Below are positions 55,289-64,000 of a stretch of 64,000 nucleotides of DNA, in pieces. The stretch comes from Pseudacidovorax sp. (GTDB taxonomy: Bacteria; Pseudomonadota; Gammaproteobacteria; Burkholderiales; Burkholderiaceae_C), in the NCBI RefSeq assembly GCF_017991995.1, contig NZ_JAGOPN010000004.1, forward strand, positions 276,245 to 340,244, read 5' to 3'. Within the stretch, counting starts at the first letter, position 1; each line of letters starts with the position of its first letter. Both the position numbers and the translations under genes were made by a program. Under the pieces are notes generated by a model. That model worked only from the letters and a program-made list of their open reading frames with translations. It made no database searches and was not told the origin of the DNA.

Positions 55289-56092
55289 ATGACTGTGTCT
55301 ATGCGTGAGCCAGTGAAGTTCGACAAGCCTCCTGTGGTGGAGGTTGCTTGTGGCGTTGCCTTCCAGTTGCCCAAGCCTCTCAAGACAGCTCATGTTGGCT
55401 TGTACTGGTCGCTGGTGAGTTCGGAGTTCCCTCGTTGTGACGATGCTGAGCCCGTCGCGCACACGGTGGAGTTGCCAGGCGAGTCGGACTCAACGGACCC
55501 ATCCATTCAGTTCCAGACAGTTGCGCTCCCGCCTTTGAGAAGAGCGTGGCTGATTAATCAAGAAGGCACGCATCTTCTGCAAATACAAGAGGATCGCTTC
55601 CTGTTTAATTGGAAGCGGGTTACGGGTAGTCCGGCGTATCCGAGCTATGAGCAGGTTATTTCCGATTTCGACGTTCAATGGAATCGTTTCCGCCGCTTCC
55701 TTGTCGATCAAGATCTCGGAGAGCCAACGCTGACTCAATTCGAATTGAGCTATTTTAATTTTGTAGAGGATGGCTTTCATGGTCTCTTCAAAGATCATGT
55801 AAGAGAACGTTCGGACAGCCGCTTTCTTCCTGATCCTGAAGCCTGCACCTTTAAAGAGGTATATACGCTACCTGATTCAGCGGGCCGGCTACATATCTTG
55901 GCAGGAACTGCGCGTAATAGGGCTACAGGTAAAAAGGGAGTGAGGCTAGAAATCACTGCGCGCGGGATGTTGCCCGATACCGCCCATTCTGATTACCGGA
56001 AATGGTTCGATACCGCTCATGAATGGATTACTCATGGCTTCGCTGACATGACTGATGCCAAGTTCCATAGCATCTGGGAAAGGACATCCTAA
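55289..56092 (+). CDS. TIGR04255-like protein, first gene of the cargo operon
   Basis: ATG 55289 (AGGA upstream) gives 267 residues. The N-terminal pattern KFDKPPVVEVACGVAFQLPK and then HVGLYWSLVSSEFP match my recollection of TIGR04255, a sporadically distributed family of unknown function found beside other unknown genes. It also has FLFNWKRVTGSPAYPSYEQV and a C-terminal HEWITHGFADMTDAKFHSIW. Its codon use and GC are lower than in the phage structural genes, suggesting separate acquisition. The stop overlaps the next start (TAATG). Family match needs a profile search. Confidence 0.65.
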   Translation: MTVSMREPVKFDKPPVVEVACGVAFQLPKPLKTAHVGLYWSLVSSEFPRCDDAEPVAHTVELPGESDSTDPSIQFQTVALPPLRRAWLINQEGTHLLQIQEDRFLFNWKRVTGSPAYPSYEQVISDFDVQWNRFRRFLVDQDLGEPTLTQFELSYFNFVEDGFHGLFKDHVRERSDSRFLPDPEACTFKEVYTLPDSAGRLHILAGTARNRATGKKGVRLEITARGMLPDTAHSDYRKWFDTAHEWITHGFADMTDAKFHSIWERTS

Positions 56093-56670
56093 TGACGTAT
56101 TTTGCTAGCAATTACTCTCAGGCTCCTGACCTTTGTGCCACGATGAGTTGGTCTGACAACACGTTGCTTGACTCTTATGATGTGAACGTAAGGCACGTCA
56201 AGCGCGCACTTCTTCGTTTGCCACACAAGGCTGCCGGTAGGGTGATAACTTCTCAGTCCTCCGAGCGAGACGAACAGAGACAAACAATGGCGCCGAGATC
56301 TGCGCCAGCATTGCCTGACCTAGTCATCACGTCTGAAGTGAGCGAGCGGGAAGAGCATAAGCGAACGCTCATGGGAATCTTTCGTCGTCTCCATGAACTG
56401 GATCAAATATCGCTGAAAACTTCCATGTACGCGGGATGGTTTATCAGATCATTGCCCACTACTCGGAGCCTTCCAAAGGTGTCGCCTGATGGCGATGGTG
56501 GCCTTCAGATGGCGTGGGACGTTGAAGGTAGCGGGCGAACACTGATAACTATCAACGATGAAATGTTGTACGGTGTCATTTCAGCTGGAACTCGCAGTGC
56601 GTCTTACCTTGATGAACGCCAATTTATGGGTGTAGTCGAGGAAGATTTTTTGGCTGCAATACCGGCGTGA
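56092..56670 (+). CDS. Unknown protein, second gene of the cargo operon
   Basis: 192 residues from an ATG overlapping the upstream stop. The N-terminus (MTYFASNYSQAPDLCATMSW) is Ser/Thr/Asp-rich. Two similar segments (VITSQSSERDEQRQT and VITSEVSEREEHKRT) recur about 45 residues apart, a small internal duplication. The C-terminal half is alpha/beta (DEMLYGVISAGTRSASYLDE). No signal peptide and no recognised domain. Likely a partner of the TIGR04255-like protein. Confidence 0.6.
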   Translation: MTYFASNYSQAPDLCATMSWSDNTLLDSYDVNVRHVKRALLRLPHKAAGRVITSQSSERDEQRQTMAPRSAPALPDLVITSEVSEREEHKRTLMGIFRRLHELDQISLKTSMYAGWFIRSLPTTRSLPKVSPDGDGGLQMAWDVEGSGRTLITINDEMLYGVISAGTRSASYLDERQFMGVVEEDFLAAIPA

Positions 56671-56682
56671 ATTACTCCATCT

Positions 56683-57138
56683 ATGGTGGAAGTCATCCCA
56701 TCTGAAGACTCCGTGAGTAAAACGATTGATTCGCCGGAGAAGTGGAACCGAGCTGAGGAAAGGTTCATCGACGAACGAGTGTTTCTGTTCAAGAAACCCG
56801 ACTATGTTGAGTCGGTAGTTTGGCGCAAGTACATGCCGTCCCTAGCTGAGGTGCATGCTTGGGGCTGTGCACGCCAGGCTGAGAAACGCACGACCAAGCA
56901 GGTATGGACCTATGAAGGTGCTGCGACTGCCAACGTTGGCGACATTCGTGACATTCGTACGCAGCATGGCGATTCGGTGGAGGTAGTCCATGATCCATCG
57001 GACGGCCAAGGAGACCATCATGCTCACTTGCAGCTGCGTTTTGGAACGGATGAGCAGCACATCCCGCAGCGGCGGACGGATCTGAAGGAGGCCGTTCTGA
57101 GGCTGTTTACTGCCGTCGACAGGCACTCCTGCCCGTAG
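56683..57138 (+). CDS. Unknown protein, third gene of the cargo operon
   Basis: 151 residues from ATG 56683 (MVEVIPSEDSVSKTIDSPEK), 12 bp after the second gene. Contains EERFIDERVFLFKKPDYVES and a His-rich acidic segment (VVHDPSDGQGDHHAHLQLRF) that could bind metal. The last residues come close to the right attachment site. A GTG or other start could differ by a few codons. No family is recognised. Confidence 0.6.
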   Translation: MVEVIPSEDSVSKTIDSPEKWNRAEERFIDERVFLFKKPDYVESVVWRKYMPSLAEVHAWGCARQAEKRTTKQVWTYEGAATANVGDIRDIRTQHGDSVEVVHDPSDGQGDHHAHLQLRFGTDEQHIPQRRTDLKEAVLRLFTAVDRHSCP

Positions 57139-57219
57139 GAAGTAGGGAAAAGTGTAGCTAAACGTTACTTGATGGCTGTGAGCGGGGGGTCACGGAGGTA
57201 AGGGAGACACGTCTCCAAT

Positions 57220-57243
57220 GTTCGTATCCCCCTCGCGCAACCA
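57220..57243 (+). other. attR: right prophage attachment site
   Basis: The tRNA-fMet 3' end (CCTCGCGCAACCA, 57231-57243) recurs here without the rest of a tRNA; the preceding 11 bp match attL at all but three positions. The bases left of the core are phage attP arm and right of it host sequence with the original tRNA terminator. On the minus strand the phage side encodes the alternative recombinase C-terminus. Confidence 0.85.
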
Positions 57244-57248
57244 AATTC

Positions 57249-57277
57249 AAGGGCCTTCTTCGGAAGGCCCTTTTTTT
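57249..57277 (+). terminator. Original tRNA-fMet terminator, displaced by the prophage
   Basis: AAGGGCCTTC and GAAGGCCCTT form a 10-bp stem with a TTCG loop and seven T. Without the prophage it would lie 6 bp after the tRNA CCA end, the right place for a tRNA terminator. Confidence 0.9.
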
Positions 57278-57353
57278 GTCCGTTTGCAGCCGAGAGCGCG
57301 CGGGGCGCGTGCGCGTCTGCACAATTCGGAAACTTTCTGCACAATGGCTCGCC

Positions 57354-58622
57354 ATGCAGAGCCTGGTTCAGAAGATCGAGTCTCAACTCGTTTCTCTCCC
57401 CATTCCTGTATCGCTGCGCTTGCCCGACGGCCACCGCATCGACACCCCTGGCGCCAAGGTGCGGCTGGGTTTCTCGAGCTGGACCGGATTGGCCAAGCTC
57501 GCTGCGCGGCAGATCGGCAGTGTGGGCGAGGACTATGTCGAAGGCCGCGTGGAGATCGAAGGCTCCATGCGCGATCTGATGGCCGCTGCCGCCGCGCTCA
57601 TGCCCGACAACCCGGTGGAAAGCGACACTGGCTGGTGGACGCGCCTGCTGCGCAACGCCAAGTCCCGTGGCTCGCACACGCTGCGACGCGACGCCGAGCA
57701 GATCCAGTTTCACTACGACGTTTCCGACGACTTCTACGCCCTCTGGCTCGATCCGCGCCGCGTGTATTCGTGCGCGTACTTCCGCGACGAGGCGATGACG
57801 CTGGCCCAGGCGCAGGAGGCCAAGCTCGACCACATCTGCCGCAAGCTGCGCCTGAAGCCGGGCGAGCGCTACCTCGACATCGGCTCGGGCTGGGGCGGAC
57901 TGCTGCTGTGGGCGGCGGAGCACTACGGCGTGGATGCCACCGGCATCACCCTGTCGAAGAACCAGCATGCGCATGTGGAGAAGCTGATTGCGCTGCGGGG
58001 CCTGGAGAGCCGGGTGCGCGTCCGCCTCATGGACTATCGTGAACTCTCAGCCGAGCAGCCTTTCGACAAGATCTCGTCCGTGGGAATGTTCGAGCATGTG
58101 GGCAGTGCCAACATGGGAACCTATTTCCAGGATGTGCGTAAGCTGCTCGCGCCTGGAGGCCTGACGCTGCAGCATGGCATCACCTCGGGCCAGCTCGACT
58201 ACCGTCAACTGGGCGCGGGCATGGGGGACTTCATCGAAAAGTACATCTTCCCGGGCGGAGAGTTGTTGCACGTGACGACCGTGCTGCGCGAGACGGCGCA
58301 CGCAGATCTGGAGATGGTCGATACCGAGAATCTGCGGCCGCATTACGCCCGCACGCTTTGGGCCTGGTCCGACGCCCTTGAGGCTCAACTCGACAAGGCG
58401 CGCGAAGTGCTTGAAGTCACCGCAGGTGCCGAGCGTGGCGGGCGCATCCTGCGGGCCTATCGCCTCTACCTTGCGGGTTGCGCGATGAGCTTCGAACAGG
58501 GATGGATCGCCTTGCATCAAATGCTGTCGGCCCGACCCGACGGCAAGATTTCGTCCCACGCCATGCGCGGCGCCCAGTCGCTATACCCTTTCTCGCGCGA
58601 TTACATGTACGCGCCGCGGTAG
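57354..58622 (+). CDS. cfa: Cyclopropane-fatty-acyl-phospholipid synthase
   Basis: Adds a methylene group from SAM across unsaturated phospholipid acyl chains, mostly in stationary phase or acid stress. ATG 57354 gives 422 residues. SAM site LDIGSGWGG (174-182), the substrate-side DVSDDFYALWLDPRRVYSCAYF-type segment with Cys140, and MFEHVGSANMGTYF are present. Codons 57276-57353 upstream are rejected because they lie over the terminator tail. It is an E. coli Cfa-like enzyme with an N-terminal domain of about 100 residues. Confidence 0.94.
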   Translation: MQSLVQKIESQLVSLPIPVSLRLPDGHRIDTPGAKVRLGFSSWTGLAKLAARQIGSVGEDYVEGRVEIEGSMRDLMAAAAALMPDNPVESDTGWWTRLLRNAKSRGSHTLRRDAEQIQFHYDVSDDFYALWLDPRRVYSCAYFRDEAMTLAQAQEAKLDHICRKLRLKPGERYLDIGSGWGGLLLWAAEHYGVDATGITLSKNQHAHVEKLIALRGLESRVRVRLMDYRELSAEQPFDKISSVGMFEHVGSANMGTYFQDVRKLLAPGGLTLQHGITSGQLDYRQLGAGMGDFIEKYIFPGGELLHVTTVLRETAHADLEMVDTENLRPHYARTLWAWSDALEAQLDKAREVLEVTAGAERGGRILRAYRLYLAGCAMSFEQGWIALHQMLSARPDGKISSHAMRGAQSLYPFSRDYMYAPR

Positions 58623-58704
58623 GAACGGCGTAAATGCGTGGCCCGGGAACCGCGGCCATGGGCGCAGGTCACAACAACAAACAAGTGCGAAAAGGAGTAC
58701 CCGC

Positions 58705-59034
58705 ATGCTGTACCGCTTCAAGTCCCAGGCTTCGGCCGACGTGGTGATGCTCGAACCGAGCGCCCGCCATCTTCTCGAGATCATCGGCAAGACGCCCGGC
58801 GCGCCCGGCGTCATCACGGTGGACCAGATGCCCGCCGCCATCTCGGCGCTGGAGGCCGCGGTTGCCAATGAAGCCAAGATGGCCAGTCATGGCAACCACG
58901 ACGCCCATGCCGTCGAGGACCACGACGCACGTGCCGAGCAGGAACATGTGTCGCTGCATCAGCGGGTCACGCCGCTGCTGCACATGCTCAAGGAATCGCA
59001 CGGCGAGGGCAAGGACATCGTCTGGGGCGCTTGA
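58705..59034 (+). CDS. DUF1840-like conserved protein
   Basis: The 109 residues start MLYRFKSQASADVVMLEPSA and continue HLLEIIGKTPGAPGVITVDQ, which I recognise as the DUF1840 type common in beta-proteobacteria. A His/Asp/Glu-rich segment (HGNHDAHAVEDHDARAEQEH) in the middle may bind metal. Function unknown. Same strand as cfa, 82 bp downstream. Confidence 0.8.
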   Translation: MLYRFKSQASADVVMLEPSARHLLEIIGKTPGAPGVITVDQMPAAISALEAAVANEAKMASHGNHDAHAVEDHDARAEQEHVSLHQRVTPLLHMLKESHGEGKDIVWGA

Positions 59035-59065
59035 GCCCGTTCGATCCCTCACCCCGAGAAAATCA

Positions 59066-59093
59066 GGCCGCATGCATCGCATGCGGCCTTTTT
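59066..59093. terminator. Convergent terminator between the DUF1840 gene and the Bug gene
   Basis: GGCCGCATGC and GCATGCGGCC form a perfect 10-bp stem with an ATC loop, followed by TTTTT. It can serve the plus strand; on the minus strand TGATTTT follows, so it is probably bidirectional. Confidence 0.88.
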
Positions 59094-59106
59094 CATGGCG
59101 GCGCGG

Positions 59107-60117
59107 TCAGTCGACCTTGGCGCCCGAGGCCTTCACCACCTGGGCCCACTTCACATGCTCGCGCTCGATGTGCTGCGCGAAGGCCGCAGGCGTGTTGCCG
59201 CCAGGGATGGCACCCTGGGCCAGCATCTTCTCCTTGACGGCAGCGGTGGCCAGCGACTTGGCCACTTCCTGCTGGATGCGCTGCACGATCTCAGGCGAAG
59301 TGCCGGCCGGCGCCAGCAGGCCGAACCAGGAGCTGGCTTCATAGCCCTTGAGCGAGGGTCCGCCAGCCTCCTCCACGGTCGGCACGTCGGGCAGGGCGGC
59401 CGAGCGCTGGCTGCTGGTCACGGCCAGCGCCTTGAGCTTGCCGGCCTTGATCTGCTGCATGGAAGAAGGCAGGTTGTCGAACATCACGTCGGCATTGCCG
59501 GCCACCATGTCGAGCAGCGCGGGCCCGGAGCCCTTGTACGGGATGTGCGTCATGAAGGTGCCGGTCATGCTCTTGAACAGTTCGCCTGCGAGGTGGATGG
59601 AGGTGCCGCTGCCGCTCGAGGCCATGTTGAGCTGGCCCGGATGCGCACGCGCATAGCGGATGAAGTCCTGCACGTTCTGGATGCCGTACTGCCTGGCCTT
59701 GTCGGCGTTCATCTCCATCACATTGGGCACCGAGGCCACCAGCGTGATGGGCACGAAGTCCTTGATCGGGTCATAGGGCAGCTTGGGATACAGCGCACGG
59801 TTGATGCCGTGCGTGCCCACGGTGCCCATCAGCAGCGTGTAGCCATCGGGTGCGGAGCGCGCCACGATCTCGGCGCCGACGTTGCCGCCGGCCCCGGCGC
59901 GGTTGTCCACGATGAACTGCTGGCCGAAGGCCTTGGAGAGTTCCGGGGCCACGGCGCGGGCCAGGATGTCCGTGGTGCCGCCCGGCGCGAAGGGCACGAC
60001 GATGCGCACCGTCTTGGTGGGCCATGTGTCCTGCGCCTGGGCGATGCCGCCGGCGCCAAGCAGCACGGCAGCGAGGGAGGCCACGGCCACGAGGCGGCGA
60101 CGCGGGATGGAATGCAT
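59107..60117 (-). CDS. Bug-family periplasmic tricarboxylate-type receptor
   Basis: Periplasmic ligand-binding protein of the tripartite tricarboxylate transporter (TctC/Bug) type; ligand unknown. ATG 60117 (AGGAGAC upstream) gives 336 residues with a signal peptide ([20 protein letters not shown], cut near AQAQ). [40 protein letters not shown] and YAGLPDVPTV-like stretches are typical. The frame is open to 60939 but the extra part is shadow. The TctA/TctB membrane genes are not here, as usual for the many orphan Bug receptors of Burkholderiales. Confidence 0.93.
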   Translation of the reverse strand: MHSIPRRRLVAVASLAAVLLGAGGIAQAQDTWPTKTVRIVVPFAPGGTTDILARAVAPELSKAFGQQFIVDNRAGAGGNVGAEIVARSAPDGYTLLMGTVGTHGINRALYPKLPYDPIKDFVPITLVASVPNVMEMNADKARQYGIQNVQDFIRYARAHPGQLNMASSGSGTSIHLAGELFKSMTGTFMTHIPYKGSGPALLDMVAGNADVMFDNLPSSMQQIKAGKLKALAVTSSQRSAALPDVPTVEEAGGPSLKGYEASSWFGLLAPAGTSPEIVQRIQQEVAKSLATAAVKEKMLAQGAIPGGNTPAAFAQHIEREHVKWAQVVKASGAKVD

Positions 60118-60387
60118 GAGGGAAGTCTCCTGACGAGGGGGAAGGCCCGGAGCCGCCTGCGCGAAGGGCCGCGGCGGCGCGCCTTCGTGCGAAGGCGCCA
60201 TCCGGGGAAAAGGCCAAGGCCTGGTTTTACCTGGGCGAGACAGCGCCTCGATGGGTGAAAACCCCTCTCGTCCACGCCGTGAATACGCGGTGGCGCGTGG
60301 GGAGTCGGCACAATCTCTGCCTTTCGCATGCGCCTCCCTTCCGGCTGCCCGCACGCTGCCGCGAAATCGCTTTCGACCTCCCGCTCG

Positions 60388-60825
60388 ATGACCGTCGCCT
60401 CCCGCCTTCGCGCAGCCGCCGCCTGCCTGCCGGCCGCCGCTTTTTGTCTGTTGGCGGCAGGGTGCATGGACGGTTATCCGACCGAGGATGTGATGGCCCT
60501 CGACGCCATGGGGCCTGCCGAACATGTGCAGGCCCTCAACCGGCGCCTGGGGGAGGGTGGCGGCCCTCCGATGCGTGTGGCGATGGGTGCCGACTGCCGG
60601 CTGCAATGGCAGGGCGCGTCGGAACCCGCCTCGTTGGCGCTGCCGGCGATCTCGGTACGCTTCGACACCGACCCCGACACCGGGCGCTATCTCGTGCTGG
60701 TGGCCGAACAGGCGGGTCAGCCGCCCCGCACGGCCTTCGAGGTCAGGGACTGGGTGGCGGCGGTCGCCTTCCGTTCGCATCTCCAGCAGTTGCAGCATCT
60801 GTGCATGGCACAGGTCGACGCCTGA
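60388..60825 (+). CDS. Small putative lipoprotein
   Basis: ATG 60388 gives 145 residues with a signal peptide and lipobox LLAAGC (Cys26). The mature part ([20 protein letters not shown], then [20 protein letters not shown]) is not recognised. Divergent from the Bug gene with 270 bp between; that gap holds no other gene and should hold both promoters. Confidence 0.7.
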   Translation: MTVASRLRAAAACLPAAAFCLLAAGCMDGYPTEDVMALDAMGPAEHVQALNRRLGEGGGPPMRVAMGADCRLQWQGASEPASLALPAISVRFDTDPDTGRYLVLVAEQAGQPPRTAFEVRDWVAAVAFRSHLQQLQHLCMAQVDA

Positions 60826-60943
60826 GCGCGAGGGAGCGGCGAATGAGTCGGCGGCCCGCCGCGTCCAGGCGCGGCGCGCATCGTCGCTGCCGCCGCGCAG
60901 CCGGCCTGCCCGTGCCGCCGCGAGTCGGCATGCCGCCATCGAT

Positions 60944-61936
60944 TCAGCCCACCAGCCGAAGCGCCGCCGCCTCGATCGCCTCCACCCCTACCCGGGACTG
61001 CGCCTCCAGCACCGGCGCATAGCCCACCGGAATGCGCGGTGCCCCGAGGCGCGCGATGCGGCAGCCCGTCGCCTCGGCCGCCGTGGCCGCGATTTCCGCC
61101 CCGAATCCGGCGGCCTGCACCGCCTCGTGCACGACCAGCAGCCGGCCGGTGCGGCCGCAACTGTCCAGCACCGTCTCCCGGTCCCAGGGCCAGAGCGTGC
61201 GCAGATCGATCAGGTCGACGGCGATGCCGGCGGCCGCCAGTCGCGCGCAGGCCGCTTCGCACACCTGGACCTGTCGGCTCCAGCTCACCATCGTGAGGGC
61301 ATCCCCATGGCGCCGGTGCGCCGCGCGCCCCAGCGGAACGGCCAATTGCGGATTGACGGTGCCGCGCTGGCCCCACAGCGTCTTGTGCTCGATGTAGACC
61401 ACCGGGTCGCCGCAGTCCAGCGCGGCCCGCAGCAATGCATGGTTGTCCTGCGGCGTGGAGGGGCTGACCACCACCACCCCCGGCAGATGCGCGAACCAGG
61501 CTTCCAGCGACTGCGAATGCTGCGCGGCCGAGGCGTCCCAGATGCCGCCGGGCATGCGCGCCACCATTGGCACGCGGCCCTGGCCGCCGAACATGAAGCG
61601 GTTCTTGGCCGCCTGGTTGACCAACTCGTCCATGCCGCAGAGCGCGAAGTCGACCACCCGCATCTCGACCACCGGCTTCAAACCCGCCAGTGCCATGCCG
61701 ACGCCGGCGCCCATGATGGCCGCCTCGCTGATCGGTGTGTCGATCACGCGCTGCGGGCCGAAGCGCTGCTGCAGCCCCTGGTACTGGCCGAAGATGCCGC
61801 CCCGGCCCACGTCCTCGCCGAGCACCACCACGCGTGCGTCCTCGGCCATCGCCTGGCCCAGTGCCTGCGCGGCGGCCTGGGCGTAGCTCCAGTCGTGCAC
61901 CGCGTGGACCGTCGAATCGTCCGTCGTCATCGCCAT
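60944..61936 (-). CDS. 2-oxoacid dehydrogenase E1 beta subunit (AcoB/PdhB type)
   Basis: Pairs with the alpha subunit to form the TPP-dependent E1 of a pyruvate/acetoin/branched-chain dehydrogenase. The 330 residues include [36 protein letters not shown] and [20 protein letters not shown], all typical. A second start (ATG 61930) is possible. No E2 or E3 gene follows, so the partner subunits are encoded elsewhere. The specific substrate cannot be told from sequence. Confidence 0.9.
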   Translation of the reverse strand: MAMTTDDSTVHAVHDWSYAQAAAQALGQAMAEDARVVVLGEDVGRGGIFGQYQGLQQRFGPQRVIDTPISEAAIMGAGVGMALAGLKPVVEMRVVDFALCGMDELVNQAAKNRFMFGGQGRVPMVARMPGGIWDASAAQHSQSLEAWFAHLPGVVVVSPSTPQDNHALLRAALDCGDPVVYIEHKTLWGQRGTVNPQLAVPLGRAAHRRHGDALTMVSWSRQVQVCEAACARLAAAGIAVDLIDLRTLWPWDRETVLDSCGRTGRLLVVHEAVQAAGFGAEIAATAAEATGCRIARLGAPRIPVGYAPVLEAQSRVGVEAIEAAALRLVG

Positions 61937-62967
61937 TGGCCGGCTCCCGTGGTCTGCACATCGGTGAAGGCGGCGGCAGCCTCGGGCCAGGGCGCGGCAT
62001 CGGCGGCGTCGAGGGCCGCCTGCACCTCGTCCAGGGACTCGCGTTCGATCTGCACGAGCCGGGCCTCTTCGATGCCATCGGCCCGCAGGCGGGCGCGTGC
62101 ACGGGCGATGGGATCGGTCTCCAGCGCGGCGGCCAGTTCGGCGGGGTCGCGGTAGGCGGCCACGTCCACCGACACGTGGCCCTTCACACGGTAAGTGAGG
62201 GCATGCAGCAGTCGTGGACCCTGGCCGGCGCGCACCTCTGCCACCAGCCGGCCGGCGGCCTCGTGCACGGCGAAGACGTCGTTGCCGTCCACCGGCGTGG
62301 CGGGAATGCCCAGCGCCACGGCGCGGGCCGAGGCGCCGTCGCCGGCCGTCATCGGCCCGCTGGCGGTCGTGGCGCTCCAGCGGTTGTCCTCGCAGACGAA
62401 GAGCACCGGCAGGCCGTACACCTGCGCCCAGTTGAGCGCTTCGAGGAAAGGTCCCCGGTTGATCGCGCCGTCACCGAAGAAGCACACGGTGATGTCGTCG
62501 CTGGCGCCGCCGCCGGGCAGCAGGCTGCGCAGCTTCTGCGCATGCGCCGCACCCACCGCGATGGGCAGGCCGGCCGCCACCACGCCGTTGGCGCCCAGCA
62601 TGCCCACCGAGAAATCGGCGATGTGCATGGAGCCGCCTTTGCCGCCATTGAAGCCGGTGGCCTTGCCGAAGAGCTCGGCCATCATCCGCGCCAGATCGGC
62701 GCCTTTGGCCAGCGTGTGGCCGTGGCCGCGGTGGGTGGAGGTGAGGTAGTCGCTGGGCCGCAGATGGGCACAGACGCCGGCGGGCACGGCTTCCTGGCCG
62801 GTGGAGAGGTGCAGCGGGCCGCGCACGCGGGCGGCGCCGCCGGCCTGCTGGCCATAGGCGCTCACGCCGCCCTGGCTGGCCGTCTCGGCCGCGTTCTCGA
62901 AGGCACGGATGCGCTGCATGGTGCGGTACAGCGCCAGGGCCATGGGGCCGCTGGTCGTGGATGTCAC
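61927..62967 (-). CDS. 2-oxoacid dehydrogenase E1 alpha subunit (AcoA/PdhA type)
   Basis: Binds TPP and decarboxylates the 2-oxoacid (or cleaves acetoin). The TPP motif is at residues 165-195: GDGAINRG, then EDN. THRGHGHTLAKG and FNGGKGGSMHIAD are family hallmarks. The 346-residue gene overlaps the beta gene by 10 bp. Its start is 165 bp from the regulator gene upstream, an arrangement seen with acetoin loci. The regulator is the likely controller. Confidence 0.92.
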   Translation of the reverse strand: MTSTTSGPMALALYRTMQRIRAFENAAETASQGGVSAYGQQAGGAARVRGPLHLSTGQEAVPAGVCAHLRPSDYLTSTHRGHGHTLAKGADLARMMAELFGKATGFNGGKGGSMHIADFSVGMLGANGVVAAGLPIAVGAAHAQKLRSLLPGGGASDDITVCFFGDGAINRGPFLEALNWAQVYGLPVLFVCEDNRWSATTASGPMTAGDGASARAVALGIPATPVDGNDVFAVHEAAGRLVAEVRAGQGPRLLHALTYRVKGHVSVDVAAYRDPAELAAALETDPIARARARLRADGIEEARLVQIERESLDEVQAALDAADAAPWPEAAAAFTDVQTTGAGQWR

Positions 62968-63132
62968 GGGGCTTGTCTCCTCTTGCTTCTGCGGATCCGG
63001 CTCGAGCGGCCGGTCGGGTGATGCTAGCGCGCGTGCCCGGCGGGGCGAGGACGCTGCGGCGACAGCCTGGGTGAGACCCGCATGGGGGCGGCATGAGCCT
63101 GCCCGCTGGGTCGGCCGCTGCCGGGCTCCCTG

Positions 63133-64000
63133 TCAGCCGGGCTGGGGCCGCTGGCGCAGTCGGCGGTACAGCGTGCCACGCGACACCCCGAGCTGGCGCG
63201 CGGCGCGGGCGATGTTGCCGCCGCTTTCCTGCAGCGTGCGTTCGATCAGGTCCTGCTGCAGGCCGCGCAGCGTGGCAGGTGCAGGCTCTATGCCTCCCGC
63301 ATCGGGCAGGGGCGCCGGAGGCGGCGTGCGTGTCGGGCTCGACAAGGCGACGCCATGACGCAGGTTGAGGCCATCGCTGCCGGGCAGACGCACCTGTGCC
63401 CACACACCCAGGCCGCTCGTCAGGCGCAGCGGCCTGGCCCCGTCGCCGCCCCCGAGCCGCAGCAACCCGTGCAGGTCGCGGCCGAAGAAGCGCACGGCCG
63501 AGCGCGCCAGAGGATCGCGCGGCAAGGGCCCGAGCAGGCGCGAGGCTGCCGTGTTCAGCCAAGCCACGCGCCCATCCTGCGACACGCCGGCCATGGCTTC
63601 CAGCGGCGTGCCCAGCAGCGCAGGGCTGGCCTGGAAGCGCAGCACGAGATGCTCGCCGGACTGGCGGGCAAGCAGCCGGTTCTCGATGACGGTGGCATAC
63701 AGACCCACCATAGAGCCGGCATCGAAGCCGAAGCGGCGCGACTCCACCGACAGGTCCAGCACGCCCGCCAGGCGGCCGTCCACCCCGCGGATCGGCGCGG
63801 CGGCGCAGTGCACCTGGCGGAGCGTGTCGAAGTAGTGTTCGCCCCCTTCGACCGTGCTGGCCTGCCCGGTGCACAGCACGATACCCGGTGCCGTGGTGCC
63901 CACCACCGACTCGGCCAGGTTGACCCCCAGCCGGGCCGTACGGCCCAGCACCGGTTGCTGCGGTGCCATGGGATGGTGCGTGACATGCAGCAGCACGCCC
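63133..64000 (-). CDS. AcoR-like Fis-family regulator, 5' end beyond window
   Basis: Only the C-terminal part is seen. It has a GAF-like domain (GIVLCTGQASTVEGGEHYFD, VRHCAAAPIRG-type), a PAS-like segment (LEAMAGVSQDGRVAWLNTAA) and a Fis-type HTH (ARAARQLGVSRGTLYRRLRQ). The PAS is followed almost directly by the HTH; the sigma-54 AAA+ domain with its GAFTGA loop is missing. It lies upstream of the E1 genes on the same strand and probably regulates them, but without the AAA+ domain not through sigma-54. The true start is past 64000. Confidence 0.8.
   Translation of the reverse strand, partial: GVLLHVTHHPMAPQQPVLGRTARLGVNLAESVVGTTAPGIVLCTGQASTVEGGEHYFDTLRQVHCAAAPIRGVDGRLAGVLDLSVESRRFGFDAGSMVGLYATVIENRLLARQSGEHLVLRFQASPALLGTPLEAMAGVSQDGRVAWLNTAASRLLGPLPRDPLARSAVRFFGRDLHGLLRLGGGDGARPLRLTSGLGVWAQVRLPGSDGLNLRHGVALSSPTRTPPPAPLPDAGGIEPAPATLRGLQQDLIERTLQESGGNIARAARQLGVSRGTLYRRLRQRPQPG

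Noticed and set aside
57200-57243. A second tRNA gene at attR
   Set aside because: Only the T-arm-like and acceptor 3' end are present. No anticodon or D arm can be folded upstream.
57158-57355. A 65-residue minus-strand frame across attR
   Set aside because: It crosses the displaced terminator and the tRNA remnant. It is not a gene in the prophage state; its end is only meaningful as the alternative recombinase tail after excision.

Overview
The window is a high-GC chromosome segment from a beta-proteobacterium, most likely Burkholderiales/Comamonadaceae. This rests on the ribosomal cluster, an OxyR with conserved cysteines, a Bug-type periplasmic receptor and a DUF1840-like protein. No 16S gene is present, so genus cannot be given.

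Chromosome, left part (1-15187). queA diverges from recG, which is followed by oxyR, dps and ubiA. A candidate OxyR operator lies between oxyR and dps. A strong sigma-70-like promoter then drives the spc/alpha ribosomal cluster rplN-rplX-rplE-rpsN-rpsH-rplF-rplR-rpsE-rpmD-rplO-secY-rpmJ-rpsM-rpsK-(hairpin)-rpsD-rpoA-rplQ. The S10 genes are not upstream and infA is not between secY and rpmJ. The run ends with an initiator tRNA-fMet gene.

Prophage (about 15175-57243, 42 kb). A P2-like myovirus sits in the 3' end of tRNA-fMet. Unlike P2 it carries a large serine recombinase; its 3' end lies antisense inside the tRNA gene, so integration changes the recombinase C-terminus. Reading from attL, the leftward early operon (28314 back to 15144) holds two ribbon-helix-helix-like proteins, small unknown proteins, an Ogr/Delta late activator, a P2 A-type HUH replication endonuclease, a dNMP kinase-like protein, a Dcm-like C5 methyltransferase with a six-unit internal repeat, a helicase-DNA methyltransferase fusion and the recombinase. 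Rightward from the operator region run the CI-type repressor, a WYL-like/BRCT protein and two unknown genes (one a membrane protein). Leftward late genes follow in P2 order: D, U, T, E/E' (with a T6G slip site), FII, FI, fibre chaperone, tail fibre, an SGNH-hydrolase-like tailspike, I, J, W, V, S, R, Rz/Rz1, endolysin, holin, X, L, M, N, O. P and Q run rightward. Between Q and attR is an AT-richer three-gene cargo operon that starts with a TIGR04255-like protein; it is the best candidate here for an undescribed (possibly anti-phage) system.

Chromosome, right part (57244-64000). The displaced native tRNA terminator is followed by cfa (cyclopropane fatty acid synthase), a DUF1840-like gene, a Bug receptor on the opposite strand, a small lipoprotein, an E1 alpha/beta pair of a 2-oxoacid (acetoin/pyruvate-type) dehydrogenase, and an AcoR-like regulator that seems to lack the sigma-54 AAA+ domain and runs off the window.

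Limits: everything was read by eye from sequence and motifs. Family assignments without an exact motif match are marked as inference.
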